Source: JAUXJB01 sp965226855
GTDB taxonomy: Bacteria; Myxococcota_A; UBA9160; SZUA-336
Direction of reading: 5' to 3'
DNA: 64,000 bases
Assembly: GCA_965226855.1 (NCBI GenBank)
Contig: CBDDEE010000024.1
Span: 1-64,000 of the forward strand
Positions 17,562 through 25,249 of the stretch are shown piece after piece; within the stretch, counting starts at the first letter, position 1, and each line of letters begins with the position of its first letter. Below the pieces are notes generated by a model, which was not told the origin of the DNA, made no database searches, and was given only the letters and a program-made list of their open reading frames with translations. The translations under genes and the position numbers were made by a program.

Positions 17562-18068
17562 ATGGTAGAGAGCGAGTTTTCCGAAGCGTACGACGAGGAT
17601 TCCACGTCGCTCCGGGGTGCGATCATGAACGAGCCGATCTCGGTGCTTGACCGGAGGAAGCACGTCGAGATCTCGGGCCAAATCTCGGTTCGAGAGGCGA
17701 TCGGCCTGATGAACGAGCACCACACCGGCTGCGTCCTGGTAGTTGAGGGCGGGAAGCTGGCGGGTATCTTCACCGAGCGCGATCTGCTCCGGATCGTACA
17801 GGAGGAAATCGACACGTCCGCGGTTACCGTGAGCGAGGTCATGACGCCGGATCCTGACGTGCTCCGGCCCGAGCACAGGCTCGCACTGGCATTGAACGAG
17901 ATGGCGGAGGGTGGCTTCCGGCACATCCCTTTGGTAGACGGCCAGCGTCGACCGGTGGGCATCGTCGCCATGCGAGACATCGTTCGGTTCATCGTCTCGA
18001 TGTTTCCGGACGCGGTCCTGAACGTACCCCCTGATCCCGCCAAGATCCCGAAGAAGTACGGCGGCTGA
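17562..18068 (+). CDS. Tandem CBS-domain protein
   Basis: 168 residues. Two CBS motifs: residues about 38-85 (HHTGCVLVVEGGKLAGIFTE RDLL pattern) and 95-150 (MTPDPDVLRPEHRLALALNE; HIPLVDGQRRPVGIVAMRDI). A Bateman pair like this binds adenosine nucleotides or related ligands. It has no enzymatic or DNA-binding domain. It lies eight bases before korA in the same direction, so it may sense the energy or nucleotide state for the ferredoxin oxidoreductase; this link is inference from position. Confidence 0.88.
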   Translation: MVESEFSEAYDEDSTSLRGAIMNEPISVLDRRKHVEISGQISVREAIGLMNEHHTGCVLVVEGGKLAGIFTERDLLRIVQEEIDTSAVTVSEVMTPDPDVLRPEHRLALALNEMAEGGFRHIPLVDGQRRPVGIVAMRDIVRFIVSMFPDAVLNVPPDPAKIPKKYGG

Positions 18069-18076
18069 GAGAGGCG

Positions 18077-19960
18077 ATGGCAAAACCGAACGGCCCGGAC
18101 GAGGACGGCGATCCGCGCGTCCTGGAGCTCGACTCCGTAATCGTCCGCTTTGCTGGCGACTCGGGCGACGGAATGCAGCTAACGGGGACGGAGTTCACTC
18201 GCGCGGCGGCGTTGTTCGGCAACGACATCGCCACGTTCCCGGACTTCCCCGCGGAGATCCGCGCCCCCGCGGGAAGTCTCGCTGGCGTGTCCGGCTTCCA
18301 GCTGCAGTTCTCGAGCATGGACATCTTCACTGCTGGCGACGCACCCGACGTGCTCGTGGTCATGAATCCCGCGGCGCTCAAGACGAACGTTGCAGACCTG
18401 ATCCCTGGGGGCATGCTCCTGGTTGACGTCTCGTCCTTCAAGAAGCGCAACCTCGAGTTGGCAGGCTACGAGAAAAACCCGCTCGAGGACGGGAGCCTCG
18501 CCGACTTCCGGGTGATCGAGATCGACTTCTCCAAGCACGTGACCGCGGCCCTCAAGGGCAGTGGTCTCTCGACCAAGGACACGCAGCGGACGCGAAACAT
18601 GTTCGCGTTGGGCATCGTGTTCTGGCTCTACAACCGCGATCCCGAGCCCGAGGTCGAGGCGATTCGAGCCAAGTTCGCTCGTAGACCGGAGATCGCCGAG
18701 TCGAACGCCAAGGTCTTCATGACCGGGTTCCACTTTGGTGAGACGGCGGAGCTCGTGGACGCCACGTATCGGGTTCCCCCGGCCAAGCTCGAGCCCGGAC
18801 TCTACCGCCACGTGACGGGAAACGAGGCCGCCGCGCTCGGCATCGTGGCGGCGGGCAAGCTCGCCGGGATTAAGGTCTTCTACGCGAGCTACCCGATCAC
18901 CCCGGCCTCCGACATCTTGCACCACCTCTCGGGCTACAGCCGCTACGGAGTGACGGCGTTCCAGGCCGAGGACGAGCTCGCGGCGGTGACGGCAGCCGTC
19001 GGCGCCTCGTTTGGAGGCGTGCTGGGGGTGACCGGAACGTCCGGGCCAGGGTTCACGCTCAAGCAGGAGGGGATCGCGCTCGCGGTCGTGACGGAGCTCC
19101 CGCTCCTGATCGTGAACGTGCAGCGGGCCGGACCCTCGACCGGGATGCCGACCAAGCCGGAGCAGGGCGATCTGATGCAGGCCCTGGTCGGGCGGAACAG
19201 CGACTGCCCGGTTGCGGTGGTGGCTCCCGCGACGCCGGCCGACTGCTTCGAGGTCATGATCGAGGCGGCTCGCTTCGCCATCGAGCACATGACGCCGGTC
19301 GTCTACCTCTCGGACGCCTCGCTTGCCAACGGCTCGGAGCCCTGGCTCTTGCCTGACCCCGACCAGCTCGCACCGATCCGCGCCGAGTACTGCACGGATC
19401 CCGAGGGCTTCCAGCCGTTCCTCCGCAATGACGACTTCGTGCGGCCGTGGGCGGTGCCGGGGACGCCGGGCCTCGAGCACCGCATCGGGGGTCTGGAGAA
19501 GGAGGACGTGACCGGAAACGTCTCCTACGACCCGCTGAACCACGAGCACATGAACCGCGTCCGCTACGCGAAGCTCGAGCGCATAGCGAACGGCATTCCG
19601 CTCGCCGAGATCGACGGTCCGGAGCGGGGCGATGTGCTGCTGGTTGGCTGGGGCGGGACCTTCGGAGCGCTGCACCAGGCCGCGGTGGCGCTGCGCAGCG
19701 AGGGCGCGGACGTGGGACACCTCCACCTCCGCTACCTGAATCCCCTCCAAACCAACGTGGGCGAGCTCCTGTCCCGCTACCGCCACGTCATCGTCGCGGA
19801 GCTCAACATGGGCCAGCTCCTCTCGATCCTGCGCGACCGCTTCCTGGTCGACGCAAAGGGCCTGAACAAAGTGCAGGGCCAACCCTTCAAGGTTCAGGAG
19901 ATCATCAACACCGTTCGCCCGCTGCTTCCCACTCGGGCGCTTAGTGAGGCGAGGCTATGA
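18077..19960 (+). CDS. korA: 2-oxoacid (2-oxoglutarate):ferredoxin oxidoreductase, alpha (fused gamma-alpha) subunit
   Basis: 627 residues. Residues 15-200 are the gamma domain (RFAGDSGDGMQLTGTEFTRA). Residues 230-430 are the alpha pyrimidine-binding domain with FYASYPITPASDILHHLSGY and EDELAAVTAAVGASFGG. Domain II and a C-terminal transketolase-like part follow (EINTVRPLL region). It works with KorB to convert a 2-oxoacid and CoA to acyl-CoA, CO2 and reduced ferredoxin. The gamma-alpha fusion with a separate beta chain is the KorAB arrangement found in aerobic and microaerobic bacteria using 2-oxoglutarate. Its stop overlaps the korB ATG (ATGA). Confidence 0.94.
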   Translation: MAKPNGPDEDGDPRVLELDSVIVRFAGDSGDGMQLTGTEFTRAAALFGNDIATFPDFPAEIRAPAGSLAGVSGFQLQFSSMDIFTAGDAPDVLVVMNPAALKTNVADLIPGGMLLVDVSSFKKRNLELAGYEKNPLEDGSLADFRVIEIDFSKHVTAALKGSGLSTKDTQRTRNMFALGIVFWLYNRDPEPEVEAIRAKFARRPEIAESNAKVFMTGFHFGETAELVDATYRVPPAKLEPGLYRHVTGNEAAALGIVAAGKLAGIKVFYASYPITPASDILHHLSGYSRYGVTAFQAEDELAAVTAAVGASFGGVLGVTGTSGPGFTLKQEGIALAVVTELPLLIVNVQRAGPSTGMPTKPEQGDLMQALVGRNSDCPVAVVAPATPADCFEVMIEAARFAIEHMTPVVYLSDASLANGSEPWLLPDPDQLAPIRAEYCTDPEGFQPFLRNDDFVRPWAVPGTPGLEHRIGGLEKEDVTGNVSYDPLNHEHMNRVRYAKLERIANGIPLAEIDGPERGDVLLVGWGGTFGALHQAAVALRSEGADVGHLHLRYLNPLQTNVGELLSRYRHVIVAELNMGQLLSILRDRFLVDAKGLNKVQGQPFKVQEIINTVRPLLPTRALSEARL

Positions 19961-20988
19961 GCGTTCAGACGGCAGATGCCCCGAAGCTGACGAAGAAGGA
20001 CTTCATCGCGGATGAGGACGTGCGCTGGTGCCCGGGCTGCGGAGACTACGCGATCCTCGCGCAGATGCAGAAGGTCATGCCCGAGCTGGGAGTCCCGCGC
20101 GAGAACATCGTTTTCGTTTCTGGAATCGGCTGCAGCTCGCGCTTTCCGTACTACATGAACACATTCGGGTTTCACACCATCCACGGGCGCGCGCCGGCCA
20201 TCGCAACGGGGCTGAAGATCGCGCGGCCCGACCTGTCCGTGTGGGTGGTGACGGGCGACGGCGACGGGCTGTCGATCGGTGGAAACCACCTGATCCAGAT
20301 GCTGCGTCGCAACGTCGATCTGAAGATCCTGCTGTTCAACAACAGGGTCTACGGACTGACGAAGGGACAGTTCTCGCCCACCTCCAATACGGGCATGAAG
20401 ACGAAGTCCTCACCGAACGGATCGGTGGCCCGTCCTTTCCGCACGCTCTCGCTCGCGCTCGGAGCCGAGGCGACCTTCGTCGCGCGGACGGTCGACACGG
20501 AGACCCGTCACCTGCAGGACATGATCCGCCGGATGGCGGAGCACAAAGGCTCTGCCTTCCTCGAGATCTACCAGAACTGTCCCGTCTACAACGACGGGGC
20601 GTTCGACGAAGTCAAGGACAGAAAGATCAAGTCCGACCACCTGCTCGTCCTCGAGCAGGGTCAGCCGCTCGTCTACGGCAACGATCACGATCGCGTGCTC
20701 AAGCTGAACCCGACCCACCTGCGTCTTTACGCCGGCCACGTCGGCGCCGCGGACGACGGAGTCGAGGTCTTGCATGACGAGACGAACCGCGATCCGACGC
20801 TCTCTATGTTGCTGGCCCGCTGTGACGCGCCCGACTTCCCCACGCCGATCGGCGTGCTGCGGGCCGTCGACGAGCCGACCTTCGACGGCGAGACGTACGA
20901 GCAGGGCCAGGTCGAGCTCGCTCGTAGCGACACCGGCCTGGGCGACCTCCTGTTCTCCGGCGATCGCTGGACCGTCTCCCGGGATTAG
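19957..20988 (+). CDS. korB: 2-oxoacid (2-oxoglutarate):ferredoxin oxidoreductase, beta subunit
   Basis: 343 residues. The start of the core DVRWCPGCGDYAILAQMQK and the thiamine-diphosphate motif VVTGDGDGLSIGGNH...FNNRVYGLTKGQ are intact. GIGCSSRFPYY and HTIHGRAPAIATGLK are standard for the beta subunit. It holds thiamine diphosphate and the iron-sulfur cluster that hands electrons to ferredoxin. It is coupled to korA by a four-base overlap. No ferredoxin gene is in the operon. Confidence 0.94.
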   Translation: MSVQTADAPKLTKKDFIADEDVRWCPGCGDYAILAQMQKVMPELGVPRENIVFVSGIGCSSRFPYYMNTFGFHTIHGRAPAIATGLKIARPDLSVWVVTGDGDGLSIGGNHLIQMLRRNVDLKILLFNNRVYGLTKGQFSPTSNTGMKTKSSPNGSVARPFRTLSLALGAEATFVARTVDTETRHLQDMIRRMAEHKGSAFLEIYQNCPVYNDGAFDEVKDRKIKSDHLLVLEQGQPLVYGNDHDRVLKLNPTHLRLYAGHVGAADDGVEVLHDETNRDPTLSMLLARCDAPDFPTPIGVLRAVDEPTFDGETYEQGQVELARSDTGLGDLLFSGDRWTVSRD

Positions 20989-21006
20989 TAGACGATCCTT
21001 CGACTC

Positions 21007-21405
21007 TTACGCTTCCGGCGGCTTCGCGTTGGCGCGGCAGCGTCCACCGGCGATCTCGAGGAGGGCGACGTAGCCCGCCGCGGGACCCGTGAGCTTCTGC
21101 TCGATGATCGCGACGAACGGTCCGGGTCCGACATCTTTGCCCTTTCCCGACAGGTAGCCGCCATCGTGTCGTCGCGCGACCAGAGAAACGACGGCTGACG
21201 TGCCCGCGTACCCCTTCACGCGGTAGGAGATGTCGAAGCCCCGGCTGTTGGAGACGCTGCTCTCGACCCCGACGATCTCGATCTTGCAGGCCTCGGGACC
21301 TGACGTTCCCCCCAGACAACCCGCGCCGAAGATAGCGGCTGCGGCGATGCTCAGAATCGGACGCCTCACCCTACCGAGCGTAGGCCGGCGCGGCAGCGCT
21401 GTCAC
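21007..21405 (-). CDS. Hypothetical lipoprotein
   Basis: 132 residues; a GTG at residue 13 could be the true start, giving a better signal peptide (RRPILSIAAAAIFGAGC) ending in lipobox GAGC. The mature part (about 95 residues) is predicted beta-rich: KIEIVGVESSVSNSRGFDIS, then a C-terminal CRANAKPPEA. I recognise no domain. It lies downstream of the selenoprotein gene on the same strand and converges on korB. Confidence 0.6.
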   Translation of the reverse strand: MTALPRRPTLGRVRRPILSIAAAAIFGAGCLGGTSGPEACKIEIVGVESSVSNSRGFDISYRVKGYAGTSAVVSLVARRHDGGYLSGKGKDVGPGPFVAIIEQKLTGPAAGYVALLEIAGGRCRANAKPPEA

Positions 21406-21431
21406 GTCCGACCTTCGTCTTTGCGAGACCG

Positions 21432-21448
21432 GAACTTGGGGACGGTCC
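21432..21448. repeat. 17-base motif shared with 31653-31669
   Basis: GAACTTGGGGACGGTCC differs at one base from GAACTTGGGAACGGTCC at 31653. Both sit just downstream of minus-strand genes. At 31650 the motif is part of a perfect hairpin; here the second arm is lost. It resembles REP-like terminator repeats. Confidence 0.5.
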
Positions 21449-21485
21449 TTAATCAGAACTTTTTCTGGTGGTCCGGGGAAGCGGG

Positions 21486-21704
21486 CTAGCCTTTGAGTTC
21501 CGGGAGAATCTCGTCCGGTTCGGGGAAGCGGCCGGTCTCCGACTTCGAGTAGATCGTGCGTCCGTCGACGACGACGTCGAACACGCCGTTGCCCCCGCGA
21601 ATCAGCTCGGTCTCGACGCCGACTTTCTCCTTGATCGTGGCCGCCAGACTGGTGGCCTGTGGGAGGTAGTTTCAGGCGCCGCAGTAGGTGATGGAGATGT
21701 GCAT
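21486..21704 (-). CDS. SelW-like (Rdx family) selenoprotein, TGA read as selenocysteine
   Basis: 72 residues from ATG 21704 to TAG 21486, with TGA at codon 11 (21674-21672). The sequence before it, ISITYCGA, and after it, NYLPQATSLAATIKEKVG, then GVFDVVVDGRTIYSK and TGRFPEPDEI, is a complete SelW-like protein. The TGA sits where the redox CxxC/CxxU motif requires: C8-G-A-U11. Family members form a thioredoxin-like fold and act in thiol redox reactions. A small hairpin at the right distance downstream of the UGA serves as a bacterial SECIS candidate. Ordinary gene callers would end or miss the gene. The selenocysteine machinery (selA, selB, selC, selD) is not in the window. Confidence 0.88.
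21639..21657 (-). promoter_or_regulatory. Candidate bacterial SECIS hairpin
   Basis: In the mRNA, 14 bases after the UGA, GGCC-A-CCA-GUC-UGG-C-GGCC folds into a 4+3 base-pair stem with one A-C mismatch and loop GUC. The loop begins 22 bases after the UGA and carries the GU that SelB contacts in known bacterial SECIS elements. It lies wholly inside the coding region, as expected. Confidence 0.6.
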
Positions 21705-21758
21705 CGCCAGATCGTACCCCGAGTCGGCAGCACCGGCAAAGGCGCTACCATCCGACGT

Positions 21759-22856
21759 GTGCTGACGGTAGCCGACTTTCTCGACGCACTCGGTCGGCGT
21801 GCGCCGCTCGAGAAGGCGGCGGCCTGGGATCCCGTCGGCCTGCAGCTCGGCGATGCCTCCGCGCGCGTGGAGCGGGTCGCGTTGTGTCACGAAGTGACCG
21901 AGGACGTCGTCGCGCGTCTGGAGCAGGCTCCCGTGGACTTGCTCGTCAGCTACCACCCGTTGCTGTTCCGAGCCACGAACACGCTCCTCAGTGGAGCGAC
22001 GCCAGAGGGCAGGACGTTGCGGCTGGCGCGCCGCGGCACCGCGCTCGCCGTGGTCCATACGAGCTTCGACATCGCCGAAGGCGGAACCTCCGACGCGCTG
22101 GCGGAGGTGCTCGGTCTGGTGGAGCTCTCCGGCTTTGCCCCCCTGTACGGTCCAGACGTTCTGAAGGTCGTCACCTTCCTGCCCGCCGAAGCCGCGCCGC
22201 CGGTGCTGCAGGCGGTCTCCGCAGCCGGCGCGGGACGGATCGGAAACTACTCGAGCTGCTCCTATCGCTCCGAGGGGGTCGGAACGTTCTTCGCCGGAGC
22301 CGGAACGCAGCCGAGCATGGGCTCGCAGGGACAGCTGAACGAGGAACGCGAGGTGCGGCTCGAATTCGTGGTGCCGCGTTCCAGGGAGGCTGAGGCGCTC
22401 GGAGCGCTCGTGGCGGCGCATCCCTACGAGGAGCCGGCCTACGACGTGTACGAGCGGCGTGGCAACGCCGGAATGCTCGGACGGATCGGGACTCCCGCCG
22501 CGGGGACCACGCTCCAGGGGCTGGCGCAGCGCGCGGCGGAGGAGCTGCGGACGAAGACGCTGCGGCTCGCTGGCGATCCCGAACGAATTCTCGACCGCGT
22601 CGCCGTGATCCCCGGCTCGGGCTCTCCGTTGCTGGACCTGGCTGCGGCGGCGGGAGCGGACGCTGTCGTGACGGGCGATCTGGGCCACCACGTTGCGCGA
22701 GCGGCCAATGATCGGGGCCTGTGCCTTCTCGATGCTGGACACGTCCCTACGGAGCGCCCCGGACTCGAGCGCCTGTACGTTGCGCTCGCGGCCCTCGGGG
22801 CCGAGACGCTGAGCTTCCTCGACCTCGATCCCGATCCGTGGGCCGCGCCGAGCTGA
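21759..22856 (+). CDS. Nif3-like dinuclear metal-centre protein (GTP cyclohydrolase I type 2 family)
   Basis: 365 residues from GTG 21759 (LTVADFLDALGRRAPLEKAA). Metal-binding histidines are in VSYHPLLF, VVHTSFD and the C-terminal TGDLGHH and DAGHVPTE. The protein contains the mid-sequence PII-like insert domain seen in the longer family members (HPYEEPAYDVYE). The biological role is not settled: NIF3/YqfO proteins form hexameric toroids and some hydrolyse GTP. It starts 54 bases from the divergent selenoprotein, and ends one base before the next gene, so it forms an operon with the BtuF-like gene. Confidence 0.9.
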   Translation: MLTVADFLDALGRRAPLEKAAAWDPVGLQLGDASARVERVALCHEVTEDVVARLEQAPVDLLVSYHPLLFRATNTLLSGATPEGRTLRLARRGTALAVVHTSFDIAEGGTSDALAEVLGLVELSGFAPLYGPDVLKVVTFLPAEAAPPVLQAVSAAGAGRIGNYSSCSYRSEGVGTFFAGAGTQPSMGSQGQLNEEREVRLEFVVPRSREAEALGALVAAHPYEEPAYDVYERRGNAGMLGRIGTPAAGTTLQGLAQRAAEELRTKTLRLAGDPERILDRVAVIPGSGSPLLDLAAAAGADAVVTGDLGHHVARAANDRGLCLLDAGHVPTERPGLERLYVALAALGAETLSFLDLDPDPWAAPS

Positions 22857-22857
22857 G

Positions 22858-23652
22858 ATGCCGCGAATCCTGGACGCGCTGGGCAGGAGCCACGACTTCC
22901 AGCGCAACCCGCAGCGAATCGTGTCGCTCGTCCCGTCGATCACCGAGACGCTCTTCGGGCTCGGTCTGGATACCGAGATCGCGGGAGTTACAGACTTTTG
23001 TGTTCACCCTGCAGAGCGCGTGCGCTCGAAGGTCCGCGTTGGAGGAACGAAGAATCCCTCGCTCGACGCGATCCTGGGCCTCGAGCCCGACCTGGTCATC
23101 GCGAACAAGGAGGAGAACCGCCGGCGCGACGTCGAGCGCCTGGAAGCCGCGGGGGTACGGGTCTTGGTGACCTACGCGCGTACGCTCGCAGAAGCCATTA
23201 CGGACATCCGAACCCTTGGCGTGGTGACGGGAACCGACCCGGTCGCGGAGGAGATCGCCACTCGAGTCGAGCGCGCGCGAGCAGCGATCACCCCGCGCGA
23301 GCACGGGGACCGCGTGGCGGCCCTCATCTGGAAGCGGCCCTACATGGCGGTTGGCGGGGATACCTTTGCGCACGATCTCATGCGGGTCTGCGGTGGGGTG
23401 AACTGCTTTGCCGGCAGGGAGCGCTACCCGCGCATCGACGCGCATGCGCTCGAGGAAGCAGCTCCGGAAGTGATCCTGCTGCCCACGGAGCCGTACTGCT
23501 TCGGCGAGTTCGATCGAGACGAGCTCCTGCAGCTCGATTGCGCCGCAGCTCGCAGCGGCAGGGTCCACGTGATCGAGGGCGAGCTGCTCAGCTGGTACGG
23601 CCCACGCATGGAGCGCGCGCTGCAGACGCTCTCGCGGCTGATCGCTCCCTGA
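22858..23652 (+). CDS. BtuF-like helical-backbone metal receptor without signal peptide
   Basis: 264 residues. The fold signature is RIVSLVPSITETLFGLGL, then LDAILGLEPDLVIANKEEN and VGGDTFAHDLMRVCGGVNCF. These belong to periplasmic-binding proteins for cobalamin, haem or iron siderophores. Unlike them, no signal peptide or lipobox precedes the domain, so the product appears cytoplasmic unless an upstream start is missed; the ATG follows the Nif3-like stop by one base, leaving little room. No ABC permease or ATPase is adjacent. Soluble cytoplasmic members of this fold are common but poorly characterised. Confidence 0.82.
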   Translation: MPRILDALGRSHDFQRNPQRIVSLVPSITETLFGLGLDTEIAGVTDFCVHPAERVRSKVRVGGTKNPSLDAILGLEPDLVIANKEENRRRDVERLEAAGVRVLVTYARTLAEAITDIRTLGVVTGTDPVAEEIATRVERARAAITPREHGDRVAALIWKRPYMAVGGDTFAHDLMRVCGGVNCFAGRERYPRIDAHALEEAAPEVILLPTEPYCFGEFDRDELLQLDCAAARSGRVHVIEGELLSWYGPRMERALQTLSRLIAP

Positions 23653-23745
23653 CTTGTGGGACCCAGGGCGCGGGCGCCCGCGCCCTTCCCACCTCCGCTC
23701 AGTCTAGGGCCTTCGCTGCGCGCACCGCTTCGCGGTGCTTGCAGG
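23653..23745. repeat. Dispersed structured repeat, copy B
   Basis: TGTGGGACCC, a GC palindrome (GGGCGCGGGCGCCCGCGCCC), CCCACCTCCGCTCAG, GGCCTTCGCTGCGC and a second hairpin GCACCGC-TTC-GCGGTGC. Same order of blocks as copy C, with stems changed on both sides. Confidence 0.7.
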
Positions 23746-23754
23746 GTTGCCACT

Positions 23755-23869
23755 CTTGTGGGACCCGGCGCGCGAGCGGTCGCGCGCCACCCACCTTCGC
23801 TCAGGTCTAAGGCCTTCGCTGCGCGCACCGCTTCGCGGCGCTTGCAGGTTGCCTGCAAGTCCCGCCTAG
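23755..23869. repeat. Dispersed structured repeat, copy C
   Basis: Starts CTTGTGGGACCCGG with first hairpin GCGCGCGA-GCGG-TCGCGCGC, then CACCCACCTTCGCTCAGG, GGCCTTCGCTGCGC and GCACCGC-TTC-GCGGCGC. It runs up to the CTAG target of the IS. The first 39 bases (23755-23793) recur exactly inverted at 25180-25218. Confidence 0.75.
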
Positions 23870-25140
23870 CAGGCTGCGGAGAAAGTGACTGGGTTGGGCG
23901 GGACGCCTCTGACGGGAGGCGTGCCGAGCAGGGAGAGGGATCGCCGTTCCCGGTACGAACCGGTTCGGTGTCGCACGGGTAGATCTTGCGGGATCATGAG
24001 CTATGTCGCCTCCAACAGGTTGCGGATACGGACCAGGTTGTAGGCCGCAGCAGTGAAGGTGAAGACCCAGCCGACCCGATCCGTGCCCCGGTGCCGGGTC
24101 TTGCGCATCAAGCCCACCGTCTTCATCCAGCCAAACACCTCCTCCACCCGTTTGCGGAAGCGCTGGCTCACCTCGTAGCCCGGGTGTCCTGTGGTCCTTC
24201 GATCGATCGCGCTTCGGCGGTTCGTCGTGTTCTGTGCCACGTGCGGGGTAACGCTCCAGGCCCGAAGCGCCTGCACAAAGCTCTTGGCGTCGTAGCCCTT
24301 GTCTCCAGCCAGGGTGATCCGGCGAGCGCCCCCCAGACCCAGCACCATCTCGAGAGCCGCTTCGCGCTCCGCATACCCCGACGCCTGAGTGAGCTTCGCC
24401 GCCACCACCAGGCCGTTGCGGTTCTCCGTCACGACGTGTCCCTGATACGCGAGCCGCGCGCCCTGGCCCCTCATCCCCGCCAGTCGGGCGTCCGGATCCG
24501 TCCTCGACGCATGCGTCTGGTTGCTCCGCTTCTCGCCCCGGAAGTTGACCGTCGGGTTGCCCGGGTCGTCATCGTCCCTGCGCTTCTCGTCCTTGCGCAC
24601 GAAGCTCTTCTGGCTCGCCCACGCCTCGATCAGCGTCCCGTCCACCGTGAAGTGCTCCGATGACACCAACCCCTCCGACTCCGCCTGCGCCAGCACCGCC
24701 TCGAAGAAATGCTGAGCGATCTCGCCCTTCAGCAGCCGTTCCCGATTCTTGGTGAACACCGTCGCGCTGAACACCTCATCGTCCAGCTCCAGGCCCACGA
24801 ACCAGCGGTAGAGCAGGTTGTAGTCGATCTGCTCGATCAGCTGGCGCTCGCTCCGGATCGTGTACAGCACCTGCAACAGCAGCGCCCGCAACAGCTGCTC
24901 CGGCGGGACCGACGGTCGGCCGACCCCTTTGGCGTAGATACCATCGAAGCGTCGCGACAGCTGCTCCAGCGCCGCGTCCACCAGTCGCCGGATCGCTCGA
25001 AGCGGATGGTCCTCGGGAATCCGGGACTCCAGCGATACGTAGCTGAAGATCCCACCCTGGAGCGTCTGCGGTCCTCTCACATCTCCCCCTTGGGGCTTCC
25101 CTCAAAGGTACCCTTCGATGAGGAGTTTTTCAGCAGCCTG
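23870..25140 (-). mobile_element. IS5-family insertion sequence, complete
   Basis: 1271 bp. Terminal inverted repeats CAGGCTGCGGAGAAA (left) and CAGGCTGCTGAAAAA (right, read inward) match at 13 of 15 bases. Both ends are flanked by CTAG (23866-23869 and 25141-25144), the 4-bp target duplication typical of the IS5/YTAR group. One transposase gene fills the element on the minus strand. A scrambled second copy begins at the same CTAG-end junction at 3652-3656 in the response-regulator gene. Confidence 0.9.
24001..25080 (-). CDS. IS5-family DDE transposase
   Basis: 359 residues from GTG. The N-terminal DUF772-type helical domain (DHPLRAIRRLVDAALEQLS; GRPSVPPEQLLRALLLQVLY) precedes the catalytic domain. 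The DDE triad is visible as FTVDGTLIEAW (first D), LAGDKGYDAK (second D) and RVEEVFGWMK (E in the YREK-like region). It cuts and joins the element ends. The frame is intact, so this copy should be active. Start and stop lie 60 and 131 bases from the ends. Confidence 0.95.
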   Translation of the reverse strand: MRGPQTLQGGIFSYVSLESRIPEDHPLRAIRRLVDAALEQLSRRFDGIYAKGVGRPSVPPEQLLRALLLQVLYTIRSERQLIEQIDYNLLYRWFVGLELDDEVFSATVFTKNRERLLKGEIAQHFFEAVLAQAESEGLVSSEHFTVDGTLIEAWASQKSFVRKDEKRRDDDDPGNPTVNFRGEKRSNQTHASRTDPDARLAGMRGQGARLAYQGHVVTENRNGLVVAAKLTQASGYAEREAALEMVLGLGGARRITLAGDKGYDAKSFVQALRAWSVTPHVAQNTTNRRSAIDRRTTGHPGYEVSQRFRKRVEEVFGWMKTVGLMRKTRHRGTDRVGWVFTFTAAAYNLVRIRNLLEAT

Positions 25141-25144
25141 CTAG

Positions 25145-25218
25145 GCGGGACGCGCAGTGAGGCGAAGCCGAACGGAGAGTGGGTGGCGCGCGACCGCTCG
25201 CGCGCCGGGTCCCACAAG
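25145..25218. repeat. Dispersed structured repeat, inverted partial copy D
   Basis: Bases 25180-25218 are the exact reverse complement of 23755-23793. Together with GTCCCGC-CTAG-GCGGGAC across the IS target, the sequence before insertion was a large inverted repeat with an 18-base palindrome at its centre. Confidence 0.75.
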
Positions 25219-25249
25219 ACCGACGGTGTAGGTTGCGATCTCGCCGCGC

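Noticed and set aside
18179..19882. A 567-codon open frame antisense to korA
   Set aside because: High GC makes long antisense frames common; it has no recognisable domain while korA on the other strand is well conserved.
23653..23869. CRISPR array in the repeated region
   Set aside because: Only two direct copies, unequal in length, with internal hairpins and no unique spacers or cas genes.
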